From CAYNWT01 sp964450955 (GTDB lineage Bacteria; Planctomycetota; Planctomycetia; Planctomycetales; Planctomycetaceae), in assembly GCA_964450955.1 (NCBI GenBank), contig CAYVFI010000008.1:1-64000 (forward strand): DNA of 64,000 bases, in the 5' to 3' direction. The notes under the pieces were generated by a model. That model searched no databases and had not been told where the DNA came from. It saw only the letters and a list, made by a program, of their open reading frames with translations. Position numbers and translations under genes: made by a program. Of this stretch, positions 44,821 through 54,614 are shown in pieces. Numbering within the stretch: the first letter of the stretch is position 1; each line of letters opens with the position of its first letter.

Positions 44821-45609
44821 TTAGAAGCTGTACCGCGGGTTGTTCTTATCGAAATCACGGTCTGTCAAGCCAATATTGGGCTTCAGATTACGATAGGTGT
44901 ACTGAGCAACCAGTGGCGGTTTCGCTGTTGGCTTCTTTGGCCAACCGAAGTGCTCGATCCGGATCGGCAAGTTGGTCTTCGCATCGATCCAAAATCGGGT
45001 GGTCTTAAACTGGAACTGCTTTCGAGGATACGGGTGCGTTGACTCGATGACCTTGCACTGGATGTTGTCGATCTTAGCGGCCGGGTAGTACTTCACTTCC
45101 GTCTCGCCAAACTTCGATTCGCCTTCCCACTGCTTGATAAGCTCCTCGGTTGATCGAACCAAGCCAATCTTTGTGATCGGATACCGATTCTCTTTCATGG
45201 CATCACGACCAGTTGGTGACAAGTGCATTGTTCCAACCAGAGATGCGAACCCACTCGCTTCGTGAGCCAGCAGTTGTCCATCGTTTTGGCCTTCGACGAA
45301 CAAAACTTCGCGCCCCTTACTGGGGTTAATGAAGTACAGGTAAACACTGAATGGCTCATGACGCACTTTGATCTTCATTTTATGCGACCACGCCTTGCCT
45401 CCGACGATTTCCTTTTTTGTAAGATCTGCTTGGTAGTCACCAATCTGCTTCATCTTTTGCAGGGAAGCTTTGGCGATGGTGATCGCCTTCTTCAAAGGGT
45501 GAGCCGGCTTGTCCTGCGCTTGAGCGCGGGCAGATGACGTTGAAACTGCAAGCAGCAGGCCAAAGACGGCAGCCGATCGGAGAAGCTTCATTCTTGGGCT
45601 CGTAGCCAT
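44821..45609 (-). CDS. DUF1571 protein, secreted
   Basis: About 262 residues with a signal peptide (LLRSAAVFGLLLAVSTSSARAQ). DUF1571 family, found mostly in Planctomycetes, of unknown function. Family-typical segments are YQADLTKKEIVGG, SVYLYFINPSKGREVLFVEG, RFWIDAKTNLPIRIEHFGWP and the final LTDRDFDKNNPRYSF. The fold is predicted to be beta-sheet, like outer-membrane lipoprotein-sorting proteins. The start at 45609 follows a weak GGAAT ribosome site. It is a single gene, and its role in the envelope is inference. Confidence 0.9.
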   Translation of the reverse strand: MATSPRMKLLRSAAVFGLLLAVSTSSARAQAQDKPAHPLKKAITIAKASLQKMKQIGDYQADLTKKEIVGGKAWSHKMKIKVRHEPFSVYLYFINPSKGREVLFVEGQNDGQLLAHEASGFASLVGTMHLSPTGRDAMKENRYPITKIGLVRSTEELIKQWEGESKFGETEVKYYPAAKIDNIQCKVIESTHPYPRKQFQFKTTRFWIDAKTNLPIRIEHFGWPKKPTAKPPLVAQYTYRNLKPNIGLTDRDFDKNNPRYSF

Positions 45610-45929
45610 GGCATCTATTCCAAGGGAGTCAGTAAGGAAACGAGTGCAATTCGGGTGCCAGGATCCATCCTGGCGGGTCATAGCAAGCACGCGTTAGCAA
45701 CATCGGAGAAATCGTCTGATGCTGCACACCGTAAGATCGAGCCCCGATTCGATCGTCGTCTGGACTTTATGGGTTTTAAGCCAAGCGCCGCTTGCGGCAA
45801 TTTGCACGCCGGTTCTGCTGTAATTATTACAACAAGAAGAGGCATTGTCGCAATGCAAAGCTGGTTCTAAGATTCCGAGCCTTCGGCAAGGATTGCCGAT
45901 TGAATCTCGTCACAGGAAGACGCCAGCCC

Positions 45930-46652
45930 ATGCAATCTGAATCTACCGGAACGCTTACTGCGATCTGCATGCTCATTCCCCTTGTATCGGTGCCCTATTT
46001 CGCAATTCGGGGCACGCAGGATCTTGATGGGAAGCTGCCTTCTCTGGACGGAGCGGACGAAGTGGCTTTTGCGTCCACAGAGGGTTTTGGTGAAGAAACC
46101 CTCGGCGAATCTGACGCCCCGCCTTTCCCCAGCGGCGATTCCGTGGTGGTGGAAACCCCCGGCGCGACGACTGGAGCGGACTGGTCGAACCCGTTTGATG
46201 GAGCCAAAGAGGCCGTGAACAACGCGGTTGCTGCCGGCGAAGGGGCGTTTTCTGAGTTCACAACGGACGTCTCTGATGCACTGGATCAGCAGCGAGACCG
46301 AGCTCGCAGCGGGCTGGGTGGAGCCACCGTTCGAAATGGTTTTCCGGGCGGGCCGACAAGCCACGATGTGCCAGCGGTTAGAGCCTCGTCATCGCGTTCA
46401 GAACCAACGACACCCCGTTCAGGGGTCGCGGCCGAATGGGAAGCGGGGATCGCCCGACTAAAGAGCGTCGGCATGCGGAACTACCGCGTCGAGAGCCTAA
46501 AGGACAAGAGCGTCTACTACGTTACGGCGTTCTTTCCGGACAGTAATTCGGGGGTGAACCTACGAGTCGAAGGTGAGGGGCCGCACCCACTGACCGCGCT
46601 TCGCAGTGTCCTGCAACAAATTGACGAACGCCGAACCGGGAATTCCCGGTAG
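45930..46652 (+). CDS. Membrane-anchored protein, low-complexity middle, unknown
   Basis: About 240 residues. An N-terminal hydrophobic segment (LTAICMLIPLVSVPYFAI) is followed by a disordered part rich in Asp, Glu, Ser, Pro and Gly to about residue 180. A structured C-terminal portion follows (AEWEAGIARLKSVGMRNYRVE and SVYYVTAFFPDS). The start at 45930 follows AGGAAG. scpB begins 15 nt after its stop, so the two probably share a transcript. No family was recognised. Confidence 0.72.
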   Translation: MQSESTGTLTAICMLIPLVSVPYFAIRGTQDLDGKLPSLDGADEVAFASTEGFGEETLGESDAPPFPSGDSVVVETPGATTGADWSNPFDGAKEAVNNAVAAGEGAFSEFTTDVSDALDQQRDRARSGLGGATVRNGFPGGPTSHDVPAVRASSSRSEPTTPRSGVAAEWEAGIARLKSVGMRNYRVESLKDKSVYYVTAFFPDSNSGVNLRVEGEGPHPLTALRSVLQQIDERRTGNSR

Positions 46653-46667
46653 CGGACGGAGTTCCGG

Positions 46668-47501
46668 ATGCTGGACCAACCCTACTCCCCATTTGGCAAA
46701 ACTGGCAACACCGCGATCAACGCGCGCGAGGCTGTTGCGGGTAGCGCGCGGGTGTGGAGTGAGCGGGTTTCGCGGCGGGATGAATCTACGGCGACAGATT
46801 TCGTCGGCAGCGGGCAGTTTGTTCGATCGAACCGCATGGCCCGGGTCGAAGCTGTCCTTCTGATTTCGAATAGTGCAGTGACCACCAGACGGCTCGCGCA
46901 GATGGCAACGCTGGCTGATGCAAGCGAGGCCAGGACGCTTGTCGACAAGCTAAACTTTGCTTACGACACTGGCGGTTCGGCTTTTCGCATTGAACGTGTG
47001 GCCGCTGGCTACCGAATGCTGACCCGGCCGGAACTCGTCTTCTGGCTGGACCGACTGCACAAGCGAGAAGCTCGATGTCGGTTGTCGCAATCGATGCTGG
47101 AGACGTTGACCATTGTTGCGTATCAGCAGCCCGTCACGCGAGCGGATGTCGAATCTGTTCGCGGAGTCGCGTCGGCCGAGATGCTGAAACAGTTGATGGA
47201 ACGCGGGCTGGTTCGCATCGCCGGCCATGACGACAGCCTTGGACGGCCCTATCTGTACGGCACGACCCGTGTCTTCCTGGAAATGTACGGACTAAAGACA
47301 CTGGACGACATGCCCAACGCGGCCGCGCTGCGCCGGAAGAAACCGGTTGCTGTGGAACCGGCTGTTCCATCAGATGTCGAAGCTGATGCAGACGCCGACC
47401 TCACTGACGAAGATGAGGACGACGAAGACGAAGATGACTGGGATGAAGACGATCTCGACGACGAAGATGAGGACGACGACGAGCTGGAAGACGCAGCCTG
47501 A
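46668..47501 (+). CDS. scpB: Segregation and condensation protein B, with acidic tail
   Basis: Partner of ScpA in the SMC condensin complex. 277 residues carry the twin winged-helix fold: RVEAVLLISNSAVTTRRLAQ, a MLETLTIVAYQQPVTRADVESVRGV core and RPYLYGTTRVFLEMYGLKTL. A long N-terminal extension (about 55 residues) precedes it. A C-terminal tail of about 45 residues, almost all Asp/Glu (DEDDEDEDDWDEDDLDD), is unusual for the family. No scpA or smc gene lies near. The GGAG site 7 nt before the ATG supports the start. Confidence 0.9.
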   Translation: MLDQPYSPFGKTGNTAINAREAVAGSARVWSERVSRRDESTATDFVGSGQFVRSNRMARVEAVLLISNSAVTTRRLAQMATLADASEARTLVDKLNFAYDTGGSAFRIERVAAGYRMLTRPELVFWLDRLHKREARCRLSQSMLETLTIVAYQQPVTRADVESVRGVASAEMLKQLMERGLVRIAGHDDSLGRPYLYGTTRVFLEMYGLKTLDDMPNAAALRRKKPVAVEPAVPSDVEADADADLTDEDEDDEDEDDWDEDDLDDEDEDDDELEDAA

Positions 47502-48179
47502 TTAGCGCCCGTCGGTCGTGTCTTTCACTGCAGCCAGAACTTCGGCCGCAACAGCTTCCATGGTCTTCAGTTCGCTGCCATCCTCGCAGTTAACGGTTCG
47601 CCAGTCAGCCCGTTTTGCGAGTTCCAAATAGCAGTCACGAACCCCGGTCATGTACGGGACGTTCGATTCCTGCAGATCGGCTTCTTCGTCCGTGTAGTCT
47701 CGGGGCGCCTTCTTGCGGATCAGTTTTTGTGAGGTCTCAATGGAAACTTCCAGTAGAACCGTAAGGTCCGCTTTGGGCAGGCCGAAGACGCCGTGTTCAA
47801 TGTCTTCAATCCACGAGATGATTTCACCACGTTCGGCCGCGGCAACTTTTGCTCCCTGATGAGCGATACTGGAAGCTGTGTATCGGTCCAGAACCAATAT
47901 GTCGTTGTCGGCGACTGATTTCTCCAGCAAGGCTTTCGATTCGAATCGGTCGCCCGCGTAGAGAACCGAAACCAGGTACGGGCTGACGGTTTCCAGATCG
48001 CCAAAGCGTCCGTTCAGAAAGTCGCCAATCGCTGCGCCAAACCGCGTGTCGGAGTACCGTGGAAAACTTAGCAAAGCCACGTTGTTGCCGGCTTCGCGTA
48101 GAGCATCAACCAGGATCCGCGACTGTGTTCCTTTACCGGAACCATCGATGCCTTCGAAGGCGATGATTTTTGCTGCCAC
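47502..48179 (-). CDS. tmk: Thymidylate kinase
   Basis: Phosphorylates dTMP to dTDP with ATP. 225 residues: P-loop FEGIDGSGKGT at the N-terminus, LSFPRYSDTRFGAAIGDFL, the DRY motif in LVLDRYTASSIAHQ (ILVLDRY) and the LID region (LIRKKAPRDYTDEEAD). The stop codon directly abuts the scpB stop codon on the other strand, leaving no intergenic space. It is the last gene of a minus-strand operon behind STAS and mtaB, 4 nt after the STAS stop. Confidence 0.95.
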   Translation of the reverse strand: MAAKIIAFEGIDGSGKGTQSRILVDALREAGNNVALLSFPRYSDTRFGAAIGDFLNGRFGDLETVSPYLVSVLYAGDRFESKALLEKSVADNDILVLDRYTASSIAHQGAKVAAAERGEIISWIEDIEHGVFGLPKADLTVLLEVSIETSQKLIRKKAPRDYTDEEADLQESNVPYMTGVRDCYLELAKRADWRTVNCEDGSELKTMEAVAAEVLAAVKDTTDGR

Positions 48180-48183
48180 GACG

Positions 48184-48554
48184 TTATTCGCTCTCGCCCT
48201 GCAGCGCTGCGACAGCTGCTTCAGCGGTGTCCGTCACCTTGAAGTAGTTGTACAGCCGAGCCGCCTGCAGGATTTCCATGAAGGAAGGCTGGAGCCCGCA
48301 AATTGCCAGGTGCCCGTCGATGCGGTTCAATTTTCGGTGCAGCGTGATGAGCTTCCCGATGGCCGAACTGCTGGCGTACTTCACCCGCCTGCAGTCCAGC
48401 GCCAACAGACGGCTGTCGTACTGGTCGACGTACTTAAACAGTTCCTCGCCGATTTCTTCGAGGTTTTGTTCTTCAGATAGCTTTTCCTGAGTCACTGTCA
48501 CGACGACGACATCGCCCTGTGCTTCGTGGGAAAAGTGTTCCGGTTTATATTCAG

Positions 48555-48564
<10 letters not shown>
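48184..48564 (-). CDS. STAS-domain protein, anti-anti-sigma-factor-like
   Basis: 126 residues with a STAS fold. KYASSSAIGKLI (residues 63-72) contains the serine site that partner-switch kinases phosphorylate in SpoIIAA/RsbV-type proteins, and LAICGLQPSFMEILQAARLYNYF follows. An N-terminal extension (HFSHEAQGDVVVVTV) precedes it. It overlaps the mtaB 3' end by 10 nt and is followed by tmk after 4 nt. Its kinase partner is not adjacent, but an RsbW-like gene lies 10 kb away (58464-58997). Confidence 0.9.
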
Positions 48565-49856
<1,292 letters not shown>

Positions 49857-49928
49857 CTTTTGAGCCTGTTACTGCGTTCAACAGGGCCCCATTCTATCGC
49901 CAACCCGCCGCGCGAGTAGTCACTGTGT

Positions 49929-50459
49929 TCAGACTCGCGCCGGATTCTTGAAGTCTGAACCAGTCAGGCCGTGGTTTGTTGGTTTTTGCCGAGGTTTCAG
50001 CAAAGTCAGACTGGCCATGATACCCACGAAAACAAACAGAACCGATCCACAGATCCTCAACAAGACCGTCTCAATGGGGCCGGGTTCAAGGACACTGGAC
50101 GCTGGGTTCTTCGGGTCGTAGAAGACTCTGACCACGGCTGATTCCGGGTACCTGGTCAGCAGTCGCTTTAGTCCGACCGAGTTTCGAGCCTGAACTCCGG
50201 TGTTGAAACCGATCCGTTTCGCTTCGTAAGTGTCGCCTTCGACACGGTAGCGATATCGGATGTGAGCAATGTACTCAGGCGGGCGGCCCGTGAGCTTCGT
50301 CCGGCGTCCCATCTCCGAACGCGTGACGGTTCCCATGACACTGGGCCAGTGAGAACTCGACTTCGCGTAGCTGACGTCCTGAACCGTCGAGATACCGCTG
50401 CGCAGCCCAACGCAGGCAATCACAACAAACAACGCCGCTGAAAGATAACGCCCAGCCAT
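49929..50459 (-). CDS. DUF3592 membrane protein
   Basis: About 176 residues. Two helices (YLSAALFVVIACVG near the N-terminus and LLRICGSVLFVFVGIMASLTLL near the end) flank a beta-rich domain typical of DUF3592 (YIAHIRYRYRVEGDTYEAKRI and VRVFYDPKNPASSVLEPG). The start at 50459 is preferred over 50528 because an upstream terminator hairpin would otherwise lie inside the gene. The function is unknown. It is a single gene following the mscS terminator. Confidence 0.82.
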   Translation of the reverse strand: MAGRYLSAALFVVIACVGLRSGISTVQDVSYAKSSSHWPSVMGTVTRSEMGRRTKLTGRPPEYIAHIRYRYRVEGDTYEAKRIGFNTGVQARNSVGLKRLLTRYPESAVVRVFYDPKNPASSVLEPGPIETVLLRICGSVLFVFVGIMASLTLLKPRQKPTNHGLTGSDFKNPARV

Positions 50460-50476
50460 AATTAACGGGCCACAAG

Positions 50477-50510
50477 AAAAGCGACCGTGCCAGAACCCCG
50501 ACACGGTCGC
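50477..50510 (-). terminator. Rho-independent terminator after mscS
   Basis: A stem of GCGACCGTG with CACGGTCGC around a 12-nt loop is followed on the minus strand by TTTTCTTG. It lies 93 nt past the mscS stop codon and directly upstream of the DUF3592 start, so it separates the two genes. Confidence 0.8.
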
Positions 50511-50602
50511 AAATATGAACAGCACCAAATTCCACCCAGCCGGAGAATTAGCCAGTAACCCAGGTCACTGCGCCAACCGGATACCGATCAAACGGAAGTT
50601 TG

Positions 50603-51544
50603 TTAAGCGGCAGCACGTTGTTCGGTGCCTGGAGCCTGATGGACGATGAGATCGCGGGTTGGGTACGGGATTGTGAAACCACGTTCGGCGAACCCGGTTT
50701 TGACGGCTTCAAGAAAATCCCACTGTGTACCCCAGTAGTCTTCTGTTCGAACCCACGGTCGGAACACGAAGTTCACACTGTGGTCGGCAAGTTCGCAGAC
50801 GGCCACGGTTGGAGCCGGTTCGGCAAGGACACGTGAGTCACTTACGATAAGTTTTTCCAGGAATTCCTTCACGGCGCGGACGTCGTCGTCGTAGCCGCAG
50901 CCGATGACCATGTCGATACGACGTGTTCCTTCGGCGGAGAAGTTCTGGATGGTTCCGCTGGTAATCGAACCGTTGGGAATAATGATGCGGACATTGTCCA
51001 GGCTACGCAGCACAGTGTTGAAGATTTGGATTTCGTCGATGATGCCCTGGGTTCCTGCGACTTCCACAAAGTCGCCGACTTTGATGGGCTTAAACAGAAT
51101 CAGCATCACGCCGCTGGCGAAGTTGGAAAGTGTTCCCTGAAGAGCCATCCCGATGGCCAGTCCGGCGGCAGCAATGATGGCAGCGACTGACGTTGTGTTA
51201 ACACCAAGGCGATCCAGCGAAGCAATGACAACGAACGCCATGAAAACGCCGTAGATCAGGTTGCCCAGAAACTTCCGCAGCGTGACATCAACACCGGCTC
51301 GTTCTGTGATTCGACCAATGATGCCGGTGACAAATTTTGCCACCCATTTGCCGATAATAAAGATCGCAATTGCGGCGACCAGATTAATCGCAAAGTCTTT
51401 CCCGCTGGTCTCCAGAAAGTTACGAACACCTTCGACACTAAAGATGCCAGACTGATTTGCACCTTCTTTTAGCTGGTCTGTGGTCTCCGTGAGCGCTTCG
51501 TTAGCGCCACCGGCCTGAGCCAGCAGCATATTCAAGTTAAACAT
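50603..51544 (-). CDS. mscS: Small-conductance mechanosensitive channel (MscS family)
   Basis: Channel that opens under membrane tension and releases solutes on osmotic downshock. 313 residues with three hydrophobic segments. The pore helix TM3 is in AAIIAAAGLAIGMALQGTLSNFASGVM, and the MscS beta domain follows (VGDFVEVAGTQGIIDEI, then IPNGSITSGTIQNFSAEG). The C-terminal alpha/beta domain ends in PYPTRDLIVHQAPG. An extended N-terminus (LAQAGGANEALTETTDQLKEG) precedes TM1. It is divergent from the YbjQ gene set across a 198-nt gap. Confidence 0.95.
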   Translation of the reverse strand: MFNLNMLLAQAGGANEALTETTDQLKEGANQSGIFSVEGVRNFLETSGKDFAINLVAAIAIFIIGKWVAKFVTGIIGRITERAGVDVTLRKFLGNLIYGVFMAFVVIASLDRLGVNTTSVAAIIAAAGLAIGMALQGTLSNFASGVMLILFKPIKVGDFVEVAGTQGIIDEIQIFNTVLRSLDNVRIIIPNGSITSGTIQNFSAEGTRRIDMVIGCGYDDDVRAVKEFLEKLIVSDSRVLAEPAPTVAVCELADHSVNFVFRPWVRTEDYWGTQWDFLEAVKTGFAERGFTIPYPTRDLIVHQAPGTEQRAAA

Positions 51545-51742
51545 TGGAAGTCCCTTTCGCGATTCAGCGCCCGCCGTGTATTCACCCCGGCGCGTATCCG
51601 GGGCATGTCGAAAGCTATTTGCATTCTGGATTTCGTGTCAATACGACCTGTTTGCCGGAATTTGCCAGGATTCGCTGTTCGTTTGCGAATTACTGGTGCC
51701 GGGTTAACAATGGCCAAAAAGCGCGTTTTAGTTGGAGTTCCT

Positions 51743-52066
51743 ATGCTGATTACAAACACCGAAGAAATCGCTGGTTACAAAATTACCGAAATAAAAGGCA
51801 TCGTGCAGGGCAACACGGTTCGAGCCAAGCACGCTGGTCGCGACATCGCGGCCGGTCTGAAGAACCTGGTCGGTGGCGAACTGAAAGGCTACACAGAACT
51901 GCTGACCGAATCGCGCCGCGAAGCCATGGAACGCATGCTGGCTCAGGCTCAACAACTCGGCGCCAACGCGGTCGTCAATGTGCGGTTCACGACCAGTGCA
52001 GTGACCGGCGGCGCGGCTGAGTTGTACGCTTACGGAACGGCTGTCATTGCCACGCCGGGGGCATAG
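51743..52066 (+). CDS. YbjQ-family (DUF74, UPF0145) protein
   Basis: 107 residues of the YbjQ/DUF74 family, a small alpha/beta fold that forms a pentameric ring in other members. Starting at 51743 gives the family's usual length and N-terminus (ITNTEEIAGYKITEIKGIV). A GGAG site lies just upstream. The middle has ESRREAMERMLAQAQQLGANAV and the end VNVRFTTSAVTGGAAELYAYGTAV. The function is unknown; binding of a heavy metal was once proposed. It is first of three closely spaced genes (next after 3 nt). Confidence 0.9.
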   Translation: MLITNTEEIAGYKITEIKGIVQGNTVRAKHAGRDIAAGLKNLVGGELKGYTELLTESRREAMERMLAQAQQLGANAVVNVRFTTSAVTGGAAELYAYGTAVIATPGA

Positions 52067-52069
52067 TCC

Positions 52070-52525
52070 ATGGAGTTCTTAATTCCGCTTGGTATCACGT
52101 TGTTTTTCCTGACCCTTGGTTTCATTGTGGGAGGAGCAACGGAGAAGCGTCACTTTCGTGAACTCGACGAACGCGAGTCGCAGTCGAACGTCTTAGTCTC
52201 GCAGGTGAAGAGCTTCCCGTTTGCAGCCACAACAGATCTGCCGCCGAAAATTCTTATCGCCGAAGTCGTTGTCGGTTCGGACTACCTGAAAAGCTTCCTG
52301 GCAGGTTTTCGAAACATCTTTGGCGGCGAAGTCAAAAGCTTCCAGACCCTGCTAACCCGGTCACGTCGCGAAGCACTGCAGCGGCTTGTCGAGCAAGCGC
52401 AGGCCGGCGGCTACAACGCCATTTGTAACGTGCGTTTTGATACCGCCGAAATCGGTTCGAACAGTGGCAAGGTTCATATGTCGGCGGTTCTGGCGAGTGC
52501 GACAGCGTACGTGGCTGAGACGTAA
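52070..52525 (+). CDS. Membrane-anchored YbjQ-like protein (DUF74 paralogue)
   Basis: 151 residues. An N-terminal helix (FLIPLGITLFFLTLGFIVGG) is followed by a charged linker and then a DUF74-like domain. The domain has RREALQRLVEQAQAGGYNAI and CNVRFDTAEIGSNSGKVHMS, matching the equivalent parts of the upstream soluble paralogue. The pair looks like a tandem duplication in which one copy gained a membrane anchor. It starts 3 nt after the first gene's stop, and the PrsW-like gene starts 3 nt after its own stop. Confidence 0.87.
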   Translation: MEFLIPLGITLFFLTLGFIVGGATEKRHFRELDERESQSNVLVSQVKSFPFAATTDLPPKILIAEVVVGSDYLKSFLAGFRNIFGGEVKSFQTLLTRSRREALQRLVEQAQAGGYNAICNVRFDTAEIGSNSGKVHMSAVLASATAYVAET

Positions 52526-52528
52526 GTC

Positions 52529-53338
52529 ATGACATCTGATTCCGCAGACCCCGAAGAAGTGAATCCGTACGCGAATGAACTCTCGGGGCCGGAACCAGAT
52601 ACCCGTTCGAACGCGCGGGACCAAAGTGTGTTTGCCGAGCCGTGGATGCAAAAGACGCACTTCGATGGCGACGGTTACAGCGACGCCCAGGTTCCCACTC
52701 CCGACACCAACGATGTCGAACATACCGTGTGGGACGAACCCGGTTTGTCCCCGCAGTTAGCCGGCGCGGTACCAGAGAATGCATTAACCTGGAGCGATTG
52801 GTATCAGCAGCAGTTAGCCGCGACATCGGTGCTTGATACCTGGCTGATCACAATATTGGTGACCGTCCTGGCCGCACCGCTGGCGATCATCACATCGTGG
52901 TTTAGCTTCGGCGATTCGACTTTCGACGTGGTGGTTTTGGTTGTCATCATTCCGGCGACCGAAGAACTACTGAAAGTCGCACTGCCGTTGTGGGTCGTCG
53001 AAAAACGCCCACACCTGTTCTGCGCGCCGTTTCAAATACTGTTGTGCGCGGCGTGTTCCGGGTTGTTGTTTGGAGCCATGCGGCATGTGTTTGCGGTGAA
53101 GCTGTTCATGCCAGCGTCGTTGCAGGTTGTGGATCGTTTGTCGGGCGAACTGCCGATGTCGGTTGTTATGCACACGGTGTGTTCATTGATTGCCGGAATG
53201 GCGATAGTTCGCATTTGGTCGGGGGCGTCCCGCCGCCAGCAGCGTCCGGATTTGACTGAAGGCAGCGGGTTCGGCAGCGTTGCGATTGGAATTCACATTG
53301 CCTACGCCGCAATCATGATGGCTGTGCGAATTGCATGA
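52529..53338 (+). CDS. PrsW/CPBP-like intramembrane protease, putative
   Basis: 269 residues. A disordered N-terminus of about 100 residues is followed by several helices (LITILVTVLAAPLAIITSW, FDVVVLVVIIPATEELLKV, SGLLFGAMRHVFAV, VVMHTVCSLIAGMAIVRIW, GIHIAYAAIMMAV). The EELLK motif with later HV and MH/HI histidines fits PrsW-type membrane metalloproteases, but the spacing is loose, so the call is tentative. It is the last gene of the YbjQ set and may act on membrane proteins. Confidence 0.6.
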   Translation: MTSDSADPEEVNPYANELSGPEPDTRSNARDQSVFAEPWMQKTHFDGDGYSDAQVPTPDTNDVEHTVWDEPGLSPQLAGAVPENALTWSDWYQQQLAATSVLDTWLITILVTVLAAPLAIITSWFSFGDSTFDVVVLVVIIPATEELLKVALPLWVVEKRPHLFCAPFQILLCAACSGLLFGAMRHVFAVKLFMPASLQVVDRLSGELPMSVVMHTVCSLIAGMAIVRIWSGASRRQQRPDLTEGSGFGSVAIGIHIAYAAIMMAVRIA

Positions 53339-53372
53339 TGGCTGTTGCGGGCTTTCGATTGCTGATTAGCAA

Positions 53373-54455
53373 CTACGCTCGCTTGTAGAACGGCAACTTC
53401 AAGACAGTGGCCGTGTTCCGCTTGCCTCGCAAATCGACTTCCACTTGTGTTCCAGGTTCTGATTGAGCCTTCGGGACGTAGCCCATGGAAATCGACTTTT
53501 GCAGCGTTGGTGAGAACGTGCCTGACGTCACGGTTCCAATGCGGTCGTCGCCCAACATGATTGGCGTTTCTTCTCTCGCGATCCGGCGGCCTTCAAGCTC
53601 CAGTCCGACTCGAACCAACCGATCTGTCTTCGCTTTGGCGGCCACGCAGGCTTCTTTGCCGATGAAGTCAGCCGCTTTCAGCTTGACGCCGAATGAAAGT
53701 CCCGCCGTGTAGGGTTCGGTGTCTTCATTCATCTCGTGACCGTAAAGCGGCATCGCGGCTTCCAACCGCAGCGTGTCGCGGCAGCCTAAGCCAGCGGCTT
53801 TGATACCAACGCTCTCGCCCGCTCCCATGAGCGCTGTCCAGATCGCGACTGCGTTCGCGTTGTCGACAATGATCTCGCAACCGTCTTCGCCGGTGTAGCC
53901 GGTTCGAGTCACAATTCCGTAGTTGCCCTGAACCGTGGTTTCACAACCGGTGTAGTACTTCATTTCAGCGATGCTGGCGTCCACAAACGGCTGAGCCACC
54001 TCAATGGCTTTCGGCCCCTGAATGGCCAGCATGAACCAACTGGTCGTGAGGTCTTCGATGTTGACATCAGCATCGCCTTTGTGCTGATCCAACCAAGCCA
54101 CGATTTTCTCTCGGTTGGATGCGTTCACAACCAGCATGTAGAAGTCTTCGAACCGGTAGACCAGCACGTCGTCCAGAATGCCGCCGTCTTCTTTGCAAAC
54201 CAGGGCGTAGCGAATCTGCCCGACATCCAGGGCGGCTACGTTGTTGGTCACAATACGATCAAGAAACGCACACGCATCCGCGCCGGTGAATTTCACTCGG
54301 CCCATATGAGCAATGTCGAACATGCCGACCTGCGTTCGCACGGCCGTGTGTTCATCGACAATGGACGAGTACTGAACCGGCATGTGCCAACCAGCAAAAT
54401 CAACCATTCGAGCGCCGTTATCTGCGTGCCAATCGTGGAGAGGTGTTTGAAGCAT
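53373..54455 (-). CDS. gcvT: Aminomethyltransferase (glycine cleavage T protein)
   Basis: Transfers the methylene group of aminomethylated H protein to tetrahydrofolate. The 360 residues match the family. DWHADNGARMVDFAGWHMPVQY is the N-terminal signature. GMFDIAHMGRVKFTG follows, then TRTGYTGEDGCEIIV, CRDTLRLEAAMPLYGHEM and the C-terminal barrel (IGTVTSGTFSPTLQKSISMGYVP). No gcvH, gcvP or glycine riboswitch was seen next to it, so the rest of the cleavage system lies elsewhere. Confidence 0.96.
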   Translation of the reverse strand: MLQTPLHDWHADNGARMVDFAGWHMPVQYSSIVDEHTAVRTQVGMFDIAHMGRVKFTGADACAFLDRIVTNNVAALDVGQIRYALVCKEDGGILDDVLVYRFEDFYMLVVNASNREKIVAWLDQHKGDADVNIEDLTTSWFMLAIQGPKAIEVAQPFVDASIAEMKYYTGCETTVQGNYGIVTRTGYTGEDGCEIIVDNANAVAIWTALMGAGESVGIKAAGLGCRDTLRLEAAMPLYGHEMNEDTEPYTAGLSFGVKLKAADFIGKEACVAAKAKTDRLVRVGLELEGRRIAREETPIMLGDDRIGTVTSGTFSPTLQKSISMGYVPKAQSEPGTQVEVDLRGKRNTATVLKLPFYKRA

Positions 54456-54614
54456 GTGTCCGGTTCCTGTGTTCTGAGCGGAACGGGATCATAGTCACAC
54501 CGAGTCTCAATCTCACATTCGTTCGGTCAGATTTTGTGATTCGTCACGGAGATTGGGCCACCGCACGAAGCATGAAGCCGACCATAAACCAATCGAAGCG
54601 ACTTCACATGAGAG

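Noticed and set aside
54456..54614. Possible glycine riboswitch upstream of gcvT
   Set aside because: The tandem aptamer consensus and expression platform were not visible in the 159-nt leader.
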